In this document: positions 35,568 to 43,936 of the stretch, piece after piece
How positions within the stretch are numbered: position 1 is the first letter of the stretch
Layout of the letters: the number at the start of each line of letters is the position of its first letter
Assembly: GCA_902168245.1 (NCBI GenBank)
Contig: CABHPA010000129.1
Location: forward strand, 1-61,913
DNA length: 61,913 nucleotides
Direction of reading: 5' to 3'
Source: Candidatus Melainabacteria bacterium
GTDB taxonomy: Bacteria > Cyanobacteriota > Vampirovibrionia > Vampirovibrionales > Vampirovibrionaceae
Notes under the pieces: generated by a model
Database searches by the model: none
What the model was told of the DNA's origin: nothing
Seen by the model: the letters and a program-made list of their open reading frames with translations, nothing else
Program-made: the position numbers and the translations under genes

Positions 35568-35892
35568 GTAAGCCGGTTCCCCGCATGTCGGGCGATTGTC
35601 CGGTATGGTCGGGCTTGGCGAAAAGGCTGGAAAACCCTGTTTTATAGCTCCCTTGGGTAGCGGGCGCGGCTCTGCATTCACCAAGTGGTTAGCCCAAGAG
35701 TAGCCGTGTGGCAACTTACAAAATGGCGGGCTATTCGCTACACTTGGTACACGTCGACGTGTCCATGCATCGCCTTAGTTTGAATTGCCTCAACAGGAGG
35801 CGCCATTTGATCCATTTTTATGTGCAGGCAAGTTTTCAAAGTAGTCGCCTTTTTTCACCTGAAAACCGAATCAACAGAGTAGGAGGGAAACC
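35568..35892. other. intergenic with a 14-bp palindrome
   Basis: No credible gene. ACACGTCGACGTGT at 35749-35762 is a perfect palindrome 130 bp upstream of the next start; it may be an operator. Confidence 0.4.
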
Positions 35893-36483
35893 ATGAGAAA
35901 GTATCTTCTGCCGGGCCTCATGACGGCAATTTCGATCAGCCTGTCCGCGTCTTTGCTGGTCGGCGCCCAAACGACGCAACCGTCTTCAACCACCACCACC
36001 ACATCCAGTTACCAGTCCACCAGCGTACAGCCATTGGCCACCCCCGCCATGATTGAAAACCAGTCGCTTTCCTCCAGCGGGGAAGTGGTGCTGGGGCCGG
36101 ACGCATCTTCAACCGTGATGCCCAGGCTCACAATCGGGATGGGAACGACCTCGATCGATGTGGTGAACACCACGCCAAAACCCGTGATGTTTTCTTCGCC
36201 GGTGCTGAACCTGAGCTATGAAATTCCGGCCAACGCCCAGCGCACCATCCAGATCGATCGCGCCCAAACCGCCAGCTTGACGCCGGGTCAGGAGGTTGCC
36301 TATTATATCAATGATTCCCAAGGCAATGTGATTGCGTCCAGCAGCTTCGTGAACCACCAGGAAGTCGCTTCCCTGATTAACACCAATACCGAATTTGCCT
36401 ATGAAGGAAAATCCGAACCGACCGCGTACACCCGATCTTCCGGCAGCACGAGCCGGCGCTCCACGGTGCGGGGTTACTGGTAA
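35893..36483 (+). CDS. exported hypothetical protein
   Basis: A 196-residue protein. ATG 35893 follows GTAGGAGGG, very strong. The signal peptide is residues 1-25 (cleavage about VGA-QT), then a Thr/Ser-rich stretch. A beta-rich domain (about 75-170) has IDVVNTTPKPVMFSSPVLNLSYEIPA, resembling cupredoxin- or Ig-like folds but without copper ligands. The C-terminus is basic (SRRSTVRGYW). It precedes the L,D-transpeptidase gene by 63 bp on the same strand, suggesting a joint envelope role. Confidence 0.65.
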   Translation: MRKYLLPGLMTAISISLSASLLVGAQTTQPSSTTTTTSSYQSTSVQPLATPAMIENQSLSSSGEVVLGPDASSTVMPRLTIGMGTTSIDVVNTTPKPVMFSSPVLNLSYEIPANAQRTIQIDRAQTASLTPGQEVAYYINDSQGNVIASSSFVNHQEVASLINTNTEFAYEGKSEPTAYTRSSGSTSRRSTVRGYW

Positions 36484-36546
36484 AACCGCAGGAAACCGAA
36501 TCGGGTTCATGTTTTTCCGGTTTCTTGCAGATGTAACGGAGAAACA

Positions 36547-37422
36547 ATGACGGGCTTTCGTTTCCCAAAACTACTATCGCTGATTTCGGCGCTCATCGTA
36601 TTGGCCGCCCAGCCTGCGGCCCCAGGGGTGAGCGCCGAATCGGCCGATAAGACCCCGGCGGCTTCATCTACTACCGACGCCCGCCCGGATACCCGGCTGG
36701 TGATTAATATTCCCAGCCGCACTTTATGGGTGTATTCCGGTGACCAGATTGTTCGGTATTTCCCGGTCGGGGTGGGGCGGGTCGGATACATGACCCCCCT
36801 GGGGAAATTCAGCATTATACGCAAGGTCATCGATCCCGGTTGGGAAAACCCCTACCTGCCCAATGGCAGGGTTCGCCTGGCGCCAGGCGAGGATAACCCG
36901 CTGGGTACTCGCTGGATGGGCTTTTACCAGAAAGCGGGCGGGGAATACGGGATGCATGGCACCGATAACCCGGCATCGGTTGGAAAATTCAGCTCCCACG
37001 GCTGTGTGCGGTTAAAAGTGCCGGACGCTGAAGCCCTGTTTGATTTGATTACGGTGGGTACCCCGGTAGAGGTTGTGTATCAGCCGGTGCTCATCCGTCG
37101 CCAGGGGAATAACGTGCGGGTGATTGTGTACGCGGATCGCTTCAAGCAGGGCATGCCTTCCGTGGATAGTGTTCGGGCGGATATTATCCGGCAATTCCCC
37201 GATGTGCGGCTGGATGATAAGAAATTGCGCGATGCCTTGCAAAGCCCGCTGGAGCGCCCGGTTGAGGTGGGGGAGATCGCTCCGGAGCCGCCATTGGAGC
37301 CGGAACCGGCTTCGGATAAGGCATCTCAGTCCCGCATTGAAATTCTGAACGAAATGCAAGTTGAACAATCCAAGTCCCAGCCTGCCTCTTTGGCCCCTGC
37401 AGAAGGTGTAAACCCCAATTAA
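36547..37422 (+). CDS. L,D-transpeptidase (YkuD)
   Basis: A 291-residue exported enzyme. The signal peptide is about residues 1-30. The YkuD domain (50-175) has LVINIPSRTLWVY, the HGTD motif with His137 and SSHGCVRL with catalytic Cys153. It forms 3-3 cross-links in peptidoglycan or attaches proteins to it, in the periplasm. The C-terminal tail (from 230) is Pro/Glu-rich and unstructured. It probably forms an operon with the preceding exported protein. Ribosome site ACGGAG. Confidence 0.92.
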   Translation: MTGFRFPKLLSLISALIVLAAQPAAPGVSAESADKTPAASSTTDARPDTRLVINIPSRTLWVYSGDQIVRYFPVGVGRVGYMTPLGKFSIIRKVIDPGWENPYLPNGRVRLAPGEDNPLGTRWMGFYQKAGGEYGMHGTDNPASVGKFSSHGCVRLKVPDAEALFDLITVGTPVEVVYQPVLIRRQGNNVRVIVYADRFKQGMPSVDSVRADIIRQFPDVRLDDKKLRDALQSPLERPVEVGEIAPEPPLEPEPASDKASQSRIEILNEMQVEQSKSQPASLAPAEGVNPN

Positions 37423-37636
37423 GCGTGAATTGAATAGAGTGGAATGGGATCCAGGGCCATCAATCGGGTTGGCTGTCATTTGGGGGCGGGGAGCAAAATT
37501 CATAGGGAAAAGCAGGCAATTTTAAACTATAAATTGTTTTTATTTTTTTAGAAGTCGAAAAACTTAGCGCATTTTTTTCCAAACACAGCGCACCCACACC
37601 CTACGAATAGCATGTAAATTTGAGAGCGATAGTTCC

Positions 37637-38131
37637 ATGCCACAAGCGATACAGCCCGGCAGTTTTGCCAACATGTATACCCAAACCCTGCTGCAAAACA
37701 TTTTGATGCAAGGACTTCAAATGTTGCAAGGCGGTGGCGCAGGTGCGCTTGGCGGTGGCTTGGGCGCTCTCGGGGGAGGTCTTGGTCAACCTTCGCTCGC
37801 CAATCCGGCCATAATGGCCCAGATTGACGGGGTGGTCAACAACACCATGGTCAGCCTGGATCGACAGTTGGCCACGGTGGGTATCGGTTTCGGAGCTGCC
37901 GGCCAGCAGGCCCAGGCGGCTCAGGTTGGAGGCTTGCCCAATGCAAGCTTGATTCCCCGGCCACAGCTAACACCCGGGGATGTCCGGCCTGGCGCACCCG
38001 CCCCTGCTGCTGTTAATGCGGCCAATCCGCTTCAGGGTATCTTGGGTGCTCCCCAGCAACTGCCGGGCATCGGTAACAACTTGCTGCAAACCGGCGCGGG
38101 AACCGGCAATTTATTGTCGGCCCTTGGTTAA
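37637..38131 (+). CDS. Gly/Ala/Gln-rich hypothetical protein
   Basis: A 164-residue low-complexity protein starting MPQAIQPGSFANMYTQTLLQ, with a Gly-rich stretch (GGGAGALGGGLGALGGGLG) and a Pro/Ala tail. There is no signal peptide by the usual criteria. The composition recalls structural or secreted repetitive proteins, but nothing diagnostic is present. The ribosome site (GAGAGCG) is fair. Confidence 0.5.
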   Translation: MPQAIQPGSFANMYTQTLLQNILMQGLQMLQGGGAGALGGGLGALGGGLGQPSLANPAIMAQIDGVVNNTMVSLDRQLATVGIGFGAAGQQAQAAQVGGLPNASLIPRPQLTPGDVRPGAPAPAAVNAANPLQGILGAPQQLPGIGNNLLQTGAGTGNLLSALG

Positions 38132-38440
38132 CGGAAGCATTCAGCACATCCATCCTCGGCATTCAGCGAATACCGCATAAAGAGCCAGGTCACAGCACAG
38201 CATTTTCAATATCCCTTCTACATCTCAGTTACATGCCAGTTTATCTGGTACTGCCCGCGAATTTATCCAGATTGTATTCATCGTTTCCAGTCATCTATAC
38301 CCTGTAAAGCAGAAGCGCAATAGTAAGAAGAAAAACAGAGAAAAATTGCCGGTTTCAGAACCGGCAATTGGTAAGTCAAATTTCGGTATCAATCCGGGCC
38401 GGATCGGGCTTCAGGGTTCTGAACACTGCCATTTTGGAGG
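38132..38440. other. gap between convergent hypothetical genes
   Basis: It contains the minus-strand terminator described separately; nothing else recognisable. Confidence 0.4.
38344..38369 (-). terminator. rho-independent terminator, minus strand
   Basis: AATTGCCGGTT and AACCGGCAATT form an 11-bp perfect stem with a TCAG-type 4-nt loop. On the minus strand TTTTTCTCTGTTTTTC follows. It ends the gene at 38441-38725. Confidence 0.88.
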
Positions 38441-38725
38441 CTAGTTTTCGGATTCCCTGAAAGAGATTTCTTCGGCTTCCTCTTCCACACTCTCATCTGT
38501 AATCATGGAGTCCTGAATCGGCGGCCCTACCAGTAACCCGCAGGATAACACGTCGCTCATGCGGAACGCCCACAGGATGGTGCCGTTTTTGCCGCTCTGG
38601 AAAAAGGTGAAATATTCGCCGTCAATATCCTGAATCCTGCCGCGCAGGGGATTATTGAAACCGTTCATATATACAAAAGCCTCTCCGCCAGCATCAAATG
38701 CGGATTTCAGCAATTTCTCAAACAT
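38441..38725 (-). CDS. 94-residue small barrel-like protein
   Basis: ATG 38725 follows GGGAGGTTT. The middle (residues 15-62) reads as a small beta-barrel: EAFVYMNGFNNPLRGRIQDI, then DGEYFTFFQSGKNGTILWAF and a buried Cys, reminiscent of Sm-like/SH3-type sheets. The C-terminus is a strongly acidic tail (ESVEEEAEEISFRESEN). Not recognised as a named family. It has its own terminator. Confidence 0.6.
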   Translation of the reverse strand: MFEKLLKSAFDAGGEAFVYMNGFNNPLRGRIQDIDGEYFTFFQSGKNGTILWAFRMSDVLSCGLLVGPPIQDSMITDESVEEEAEEISFRESEN

Positions 38726-39342
38726 ACCAAACCTCCCGTCAATACGGTTATAACGCTCTACCGATATCTACTCTGATTGATCTGCCTACTGCTCAAAAGA
38801 CACTCAAACCGTGTGGTAAAAAAACTCCCAGGAGTCAACTATATTAATTGCTTTTTTAAGTTTTGTCAAGCTGGGCGATGGCGCTTAATTTTGCCATTGT
38901 TGACTATGACGCGGCCCCTGGTTTTTGTTCCTGATGAAATTTTAAAAGGTTTAAATACGGATGAGTCTGGTTAAATTCAGGCGTCAAGGCTCATCAGGGA
39001 TTGCCTGCTCGCCGTCTAGCCAACAGGCGTTTTGGGATTGCCCGACAGGGTAATTGTCTCTCGCGCCGATATTGCCTACCCTAAAGGAACTTGTAAATAG
39101 CTGGGTTGATACGCTTTAAAACATGAGAGGGGCTTCATAGGGCTCTCTGCCGTGCTTAAGGTAGTAGTGTTTGTCAAAGGATACAGTTTGGCACTTGGGC
39201 GCATTCTCTTTGTTCACTGCAAAATCAGTACCGTTGTCTGCGCTTTTTACCAAATCCGGGTCGCGGGAGCAGGGAATGCTGTGTATGAATGCCGCTTTTT
39301 ACAACGTCAATTGATAGATTGATCGAATGGAGGAGTAGGAAT
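38726..39342. other. long region upstream of the SLH gene
   Basis: It holds promoter sequence for the flanking divergent genes and the weak minus-strand reading frame at 39116-39253. AT-rich around 38835-38870. No other element is clear. Confidence 0.4.
39116..39253 (-). CDS. doubtful small reading frame or gene fragment
   Basis: A minus-strand frame is open for 61 codons (39116-39298). A TTG at 39253 would give 45 residues including KCQTVSFDKHYYLKHGREPY and ending APLMF. The amino-acid pattern looks protein-like, but there is no ribosome site and no ATG or GTG start, so it is either a remnant or chance. Confidence 0.2.
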   Translation of the reverse strand: MVKSADNGTDFAVNKENAPKCQTVSFDKHYYLKHGREPYEAPLMF

Positions 39343-40854
39343 ATGAAAAGAAATCTGATTGCCCTGGCGGTTACCGTGAGCCTTGCCGCAACCGCCGCCG
39401 CAGCGAACGCCGCGACCGAAAACTACAGCGATGTCAGCAGCAGTTGGGCACAGAGCGACATCAACAACATGGTCAACCAGAAGGTGATGACCGGCTTTAA
39501 CGACGGGAAATTCCATCCCGATGCCTGGGTGACCCGCACCGAATTTACCCAGATGACCGCCAAAACCCTGGGGCTGGCCCCCAGCAAAGCGGATACCGTG
39601 CCCAGCCTGAAGCAGGTTTCCCAGAACACTTGGGGTTTTGATAAGGTCAGTAACCAGAACTGGATTTCCAGCTACCCGTCCGGTGTATTCCGTCCGGCCA
39701 ACCCTGTGCGACGGGTGGAAACCCTGGTGGGCCTTGCCGGTACCCTGAACAAGCCTTTGGTGAGCGAGGAGGAGGCGACTCAAATCCTCAGCAGATATTC
39801 CGATGCGGATATGGTTCCTGTGGCTGTTCATCGGGAAGTGGCCACTGCCATTAAGTACAACCTGTTTGAGGTGGATCCTGCCAGCGGCAACGGCGTGATT
39901 GCCCCCTTGCGTCCGGCCACCCGCGCCGAAGTGGCCGCGATGCTGAACGATCTCTATGAGAACCGGGACATTGCCATTGTGCAGAACGGGCAGGTGATAG
40001 CGGCCCAGCCGGATCAATCCGCGACTTCCGGCACTAGCATGGTTCGCACCACCGAGACCTCTGAAACCACCACCACTACAACCACGGGCGAAACTGCCGA
40101 GACGACTGAGGCAACCGGGACAACAGCGACGCAAACCAACACTGATCAGCAGACTGCGGCCCACATTGACTTTATGCAAGGGCATGGCACCCCTTACCGC
40201 AACGGGGCCGACACCATTCCGGAGTTCCGCAGCGTCAATGTCACCACCACGCCCAGTAATATGGACGCCGAGGTTCCAGTGACCCTGCCGGCCAACACCA
40301 CTTTTACCGGAACAGTGGCCAAATCGCTGTACACTGCTTATAACCAGGTCGGCGATCCGGTCATGGTGATTCTGGATCATCCGCTGTACGACGCCAATGG
40401 TCGGGTGATTGCGCCTGCCGGAACCAGGGTGATGGGCATCGTCACCAATGTGGTTTCCAAGTTCCGTTCCGGCGATACGCCCCAGATCGGGCTGACGTTT
40501 AATGGCTTCATTACCCCGGACGGGCAGCAGATTCCGATTAGCGCGACCGTGAACAACACCGATGGCATTTTAAAGTCCGGCGAGCTGCAAGGGATCGTGT
40601 TCCACCCCAACCGTTCCACCGCCGCGCTGAAGCGGGAAATCAGCTCTTCGGAAGGCGGCCTGTACGGCATCAAGCAGGGCAAAGCCTATGTACTGGAACA
40701 GCCGCTGGTGAACCAGGTGAGCGACAAGCCGCTTGACCCCATGGACCTCAGCAGCCAGAGCGATATTGTGATTGGCGTTGGCGACCGGCTGCAACTGCGC
40801 ATCGATAGCGTGGGCGCTACCAATAACGGTCAGCAACCGACTACCAGTCAGTAA
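39343..40854 (+). CDS. SLH-domain surface protein with VirB10-like C-terminal domain
   Basis: A 503-residue exported protein. ATG 39343 follows GGAGGAGTAGG. The signal peptide is 1-25 (ANAA). Three SLH repeats (about 28-75, 95-140, 150-210; for example NYSDVSSSWAQSDINNMVNQ and FNDGKFHPDAWVTRTEF) would bind secondary wall polymer or peptidoglycan. A Thr/Glu-rich linker follows (about 230-275), then a beta-domain (about 310-480) whose LPANTTFTGTV...ILDHPLYDANGRVIAPAGTRVMGIV pattern is that of the TrbI/VirB10 outer-membrane domain. I infer an outer-membrane-associated protein tethered to peptidoglycan. It has its own terminator. Confidence 0.8.
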   Translation: MKRNLIALAVTVSLAATAAAANAATENYSDVSSSWAQSDINNMVNQKVMTGFNDGKFHPDAWVTRTEFTQMTAKTLGLAPSKADTVPSLKQVSQNTWGFDKVSNQNWISSYPSGVFRPANPVRRVETLVGLAGTLNKPLVSEEEATQILSRYSDADMVPVAVHREVATAIKYNLFEVDPASGNGVIAPLRPATRAEVAAMLNDLYENRDIAIVQNGQVIAAQPDQSATSGTSMVRTTETSETTTTTTTGETAETTEATGTTATQTNTDQQTAAHIDFMQGHGTPYRNGADTIPEFRSVNVTTTPSNMDAEVPVTLPANTTFTGTVAKSLYTAYNQVGDPVMVILDHPLYDANGRVIAPAGTRVMGIVTNVVSKFRSGDTPQIGLTFNGFITPDGQQIPISATVNNTDGILKSGELQGIVFHPNRSTAALKREISSSEGGLYGIKQGKAYVLEQPLVNQVSDKPLDPMDLSSQSDIVIGVGDRLQLRIDSVGATNNGQQPTTSQ

Positions 40855-40883
40855 ACATTTGGTATAGAGAGCGGTACGACGAT

Positions 40884-40919
40884 GCACCCGGTCGGTTGAC
40901 CGATCGGGTGCTTTTCTTT
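40884..40919 (+). terminator. terminator of the SLH gene
   Basis: GCACCCG pairs with CGGGTGC, with an inner GGTCGGTTGACCG-type stem; TTTTCTTTG follows. Confidence 0.85.
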
Positions 40920-40950
40920 GCCTCGCATTGTTTTTTAGCTTGCGCCTGAG

Positions 40951-41256
40951 TTACTTATAGAACCCTGGATTCTGCCTGGGATCGGGGTATTTCTGCTGTT
41001 CGCCCTGTATAAAGCTCATCAGCCCCATCAGCTCGCTCTGGCACTGGCCCTGTTGCATGCGATCCACCAGCGGCTTGAATTCCGTCTGAAACCGATCCGT
41101 ATCCTGGTGCTGGTTGTTCAGCGCACTTTGTTTGAAAGCGTTCAGCATGCTGATGGCCTGCTGGGAGTCGCTCTTGCAGTCGGAAAATGCCGGGCCGCAA
41201 ACTGAAAGCCCGATAAATACTCCCAGGCAAAGCCACCTGACTGCGTGTTTGCGCAT
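40951..41256 (-). CDS. small exported protein with paired Cys
   Basis: A 101-residue protein. ATG 41256 follows GAGGATTTTG. The signal peptide is 1-25 (VCGPAFS-D). The mature part is a helical hairpin with Cys27 and Cys72 (DCKSDSQQAI and QGQCQSEL), likely joined by a disulfide in the periplasm. Gln-rich; ends RQNPGFYK. No known family. Confidence 0.62.
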   Translation of the reverse strand: MRKHAVRWLCLGVFIGLSVCGPAFSDCKSDSQQAISMLNAFKQSALNNQHQDTDRFQTEFKPLVDRMQQGQCQSELMGLMSFIQGEQQKYPDPRQNPGFYK

Positions 41257-41569
41257 GGTTCAAAATCCTCAATTCCTGGTTCTTGATTATTCTCTGAAGG
41301 GGTTATGCCACCATTTTTCCCTGGAATATCCAAATCCAAAGAAAGTTAAAGTTGATGAATGGGACTTTGAATAGACCTTTTAATATATCTTATGATGGTG
41401 ATGGATATTAAATTGGCTTGGTGCCTGCTGGGTAGCCACTTGGCCAATGGTAGACTGTGCAATTACATTGTAAAAAGCTTTGGTGATTAAATGTCAGAAA
41501 TGGGTTAAATCCCTAAAATCAGTATTTAGCTAAATTTTTATTGGCATAAAATTTGGGAAAGGGCATTCG
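41257..41569. other. AT-rich divergent intergenic region
   Basis: No gene seen. It is notably lower in GC than its neighbours. A CATAAAAT near 41543-41550 may carry the -10 of the methyltransferase gene. Confidence 0.4.
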
Positions 41570-42295
41570 ATGCTTTTTTTACGCAGTCTGTTTTTTGACC
41601 CCTACAATAAGAACAGTATGGCTTGGCGGTCACGGGCCAAGCGATTCGCCCTGTTTCGGCAATGGCTGTCCCAATTCCCAAGGCCGCTCAAAATACTCGA
41701 CCTGGGCGGTACGCTCACCTTTTGGAGTACCATGGATTTTGAGCAAAGCGATGATATCCATATTGTGTTGCTGAACCTTGAAGCTACTCCGGTGGATTCC
41801 TCCATGTTTACCAGCCTGGCCGGGGATGCCACGGATCTTTCCCAGTTCAAGGACGGCGAATTCGATATTGTGTTTTCCAACTCCGTAATTGAGCATGTGG
41901 GCGATGATCAGGCTCAGCAACGCATGGCTGATGAAATTAGGCGGGTAGGCAAGGCGTATTTTGTGCAAACGCCCAATTTATATTTCCCGATTGAGTCCCA
42001 TTCCTGCATTCCCCTGTACCAGTTTATGCCAATGTGGTTACAGGCAGGATTGCTTTATTATTTTGATTTAACCGGGGGCGGCATTCGGCGAACCATCCAG
42101 GCATGGAAGGCCCGGCTGACCTTTCGCCGCTTTGAACGCTTGCCATGTGAATCCTGGGAGCGTTGCGTGTCCAGGGTAAAAAGCCTGCGTCTGCTATCGG
42201 GGCGAAAGTTTCACCGTATGTTTCCCGGCAGCCGCATGTACCATGAAAAATGCCTGGGCCTCACCAAGTCTTTTATTTTGTACACCAATCCGTAA
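41570..42295 (+). CDS. class I SAM-dependent methyltransferase
   Basis: A 241-residue cytoplasmic protein. The Rossmann motif I is degenerate (ILDLGGTLTFW); then AGDATDLSQFKDGEFDIVFSNSVIEHVGD is the usual post-I acidic and motif IV region of Methyltransf_11-type enzymes. The basic C-terminal half (RLTFRRFERLP, RLLSGRKFHRMFPG) looks like an acceptor-binding part. This type is common in glycan or lipid modification clusters. The stop is 20 bp from the convergent pepA. Confidence 0.8.
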   Translation: MLFLRSLFFDPYNKNSMAWRSRAKRFALFRQWLSQFPRPLKILDLGGTLTFWSTMDFEQSDDIHIVLLNLEATPVDSSMFTSLAGDATDLSQFKDGEFDIVFSNSVIEHVGDDQAQQRMADEIRRVGKAYFVQTPNLYFPIESHSCIPLYQFMPMWLQAGLLYYFDLTGGGIRRTIQAWKARLTFRRFERLPCESWERCVSRVKSLRLLSGRKFHRMFPGSRMYHEKCLGLTKSFILYTNP

Positions 42296-42315
42296 AGAAG
42301 GATTGGTATACAGCC

Positions 42316-43848
42316 TTACGCCAGGTTATACAGGTAATACAGCAAGGTTCTGACCGCAAAGCCGGTGCCGCCTTTCGGCACTTCCGGCGCATCGGCGCTA
42401 ATCCAGGCCGGGCCTGCGATATCCATGTGCGCCCAGGCCCGGTTCTTATCCACGAATTCCTTGAGGAACATGCCCCCTGCGGATGAACCCGCCTCGCCTT
42501 TGGCGCCGGAATTAATCATGTCCGCCACGTCGCTTTTCAGGAAGGCTTTGTACTCATCGTACAAGGGCAGCGGCCAGTGTTTTTCACCGGCGTTTTCGCC
42601 CGCCTTGCGAATCCGGTCAATCAAATCGTCGCAGGTGCCCATAATGCCTCCGGCGGCTTTGCCCAGGGCTACTACGCAAGCGCCGGTCAACGTCGCCAAA
42701 TCCAGCAGCTCGTCCGGGTTGGTTTCCTTCTGGGCGTAAGTCAGCGCGTCGCACAGGATGAGTCGGCCTTCCGCGTCGGTGTTGTTTACTTCAATGGTTT
42801 TGCCATTCATGGCGGTCACAATGTCGCCTGGCTTGCTGGAACGCCCGCTGGGCATGTTCTCGCAGGTCGGCACAAACCCGTGTACTTCCACAGGCAAATT
42901 GTCCAGTTCCGCCACGGCCTTTAATGTGGCGATGACGGCTGCCGCTCCTGCCATGTCCATTTTCATCAGTTCCATGGAGGCTGCCGGTTTCAGGGACAGG
43001 CCGCCGCTGTCGAACGTAACGCCCTTGCCGACTAAAGCTATTTTCTTCTTGGCTTCCCCTTGCGGTTTGTAAGTCAGATGAATCAGGTAGGCGGGCTGCT
43101 CGGTGCCTTGAGCCACCAGTTCAAACGCGCCCATGCCCAGTTGCTTGATTTGCGCAAAATCCAGCACCGTGCAACTCAAGCCGGGAATCTGCTCGGCCTG
43201 CGCTTTTAAGAATGAGGGCGTGACATGGTTGGCGCTGTCGTTCACCCAGTCCCGCGCCAGGTTGGTATTTTGGGCAATTACATTCGCAAAGCGGATTCCC
43301 GCCTCAACAGCGGGCAACTTGTCCCCGCTTTGCTCCACGATGGTGAGGGTTTCAAATTCGTCTTTGCTGTTTCCGTTATCCGTGTTCTCTTCAGTTGTTT
43401 TAGCGCCTTTGCGCTTGGTGAACTTATAATTGCCCAGCAGTGCGCCTTCCGTCAGCAATCGGGCCGCCGCCTCAGTGTCGTAGCCGCCAATGCCTGCCCC
43501 GTGCAACAAGGTTGCCGCGCTTTTAATCTTGAGTTTCTGGCAGGCCCGAATGGCTGCCGCCGAGGCGCGTCGCAGTTGCAAAGCTTTCATTTCTTCCTGC
43601 TTGCCCAGTCCCACAATAATTACAAAACGGGCGGGCAATTTGCCGTAGGTGGGCAGCACCCATGTTTCGCCCAGCTTGCCTTTAAATGCCTTTGCGTTGG
43701 CTTGCAGCTCCTGGCTTAAAATACCGCCCAGTACCTGATCCACCGCGCCGGTGCCGCCCCCCGGCTTCGTCACGCCCTCAAACAGATTGACGATAACGGC
43801 ATCCGCCTTGAATTGGGCGATGTCCCCTTGTACGGCCTGAACCTGCAT
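42316..43848 (-). CDS. pepA: leucyl aminopeptidase (M17)
   Basis: A 510-residue cytoplasmic metallo-aminopeptidase that removes N-terminal residues, usually as a hexamer with two metals; some members also bind DNA. The catalytic domain shows GKGVTFDSGGLSLKPAASME, MDMAGAAAVIATL and NTDAEGRLILCDAL, with the metal-binding Lys/Asp/Glu set and the catalytic Arg. The N-terminal macro-like domain is shorter and more divergent, with an odd inserted Lys/Thr/Glu-rich loop (FTKRKGAKTTEENTDNG). ATG 43848 follows GAGGGAGG. Monocistronic. Confidence 0.95.
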   Translation of the reverse strand: MQVQAVQGDIAQFKADAVIVNLFEGVTKPGGGTGAVDQVLGGILSQELQANAKAFKGKLGETWVLPTYGKLPARFVIIVGLGKQEEMKALQLRRASAAAIRACQKLKIKSAATLLHGAGIGGYDTEAAARLLTEGALLGNYKFTKRKGAKTTEENTDNGNSKDEFETLTIVEQSGDKLPAVEAGIRFANVIAQNTNLARDWVNDSANHVTPSFLKAQAEQIPGLSCTVLDFAQIKQLGMGAFELVAQGTEQPAYLIHLTYKPQGEAKKKIALVGKGVTFDSGGLSLKPAASMELMKMDMAGAAAVIATLKAVAELDNLPVEVHGFVPTCENMPSGRSSKPGDIVTAMNGKTIEVNNTDAEGRLILCDALTYAQKETNPDELLDLATLTGACVVALGKAAGGIMGTCDDLIDRIRKAGENAGEKHWPLPLYDEYKAFLKSDVADMINSGAKGEAGSSAGGMFLKEFVDKNRAWAHMDIAGPAWISADAPEVPKGGTGFAVRTLLYYLYNLA

Positions 43849-43936
43849 ACCAGCCTCCCTCTATCAGTTCAACATCAATTGCGATAGAGCCATTATACTC
43901 CTAAATAACCTGGAAGCATGTCAGGGGCCGGTGAGC

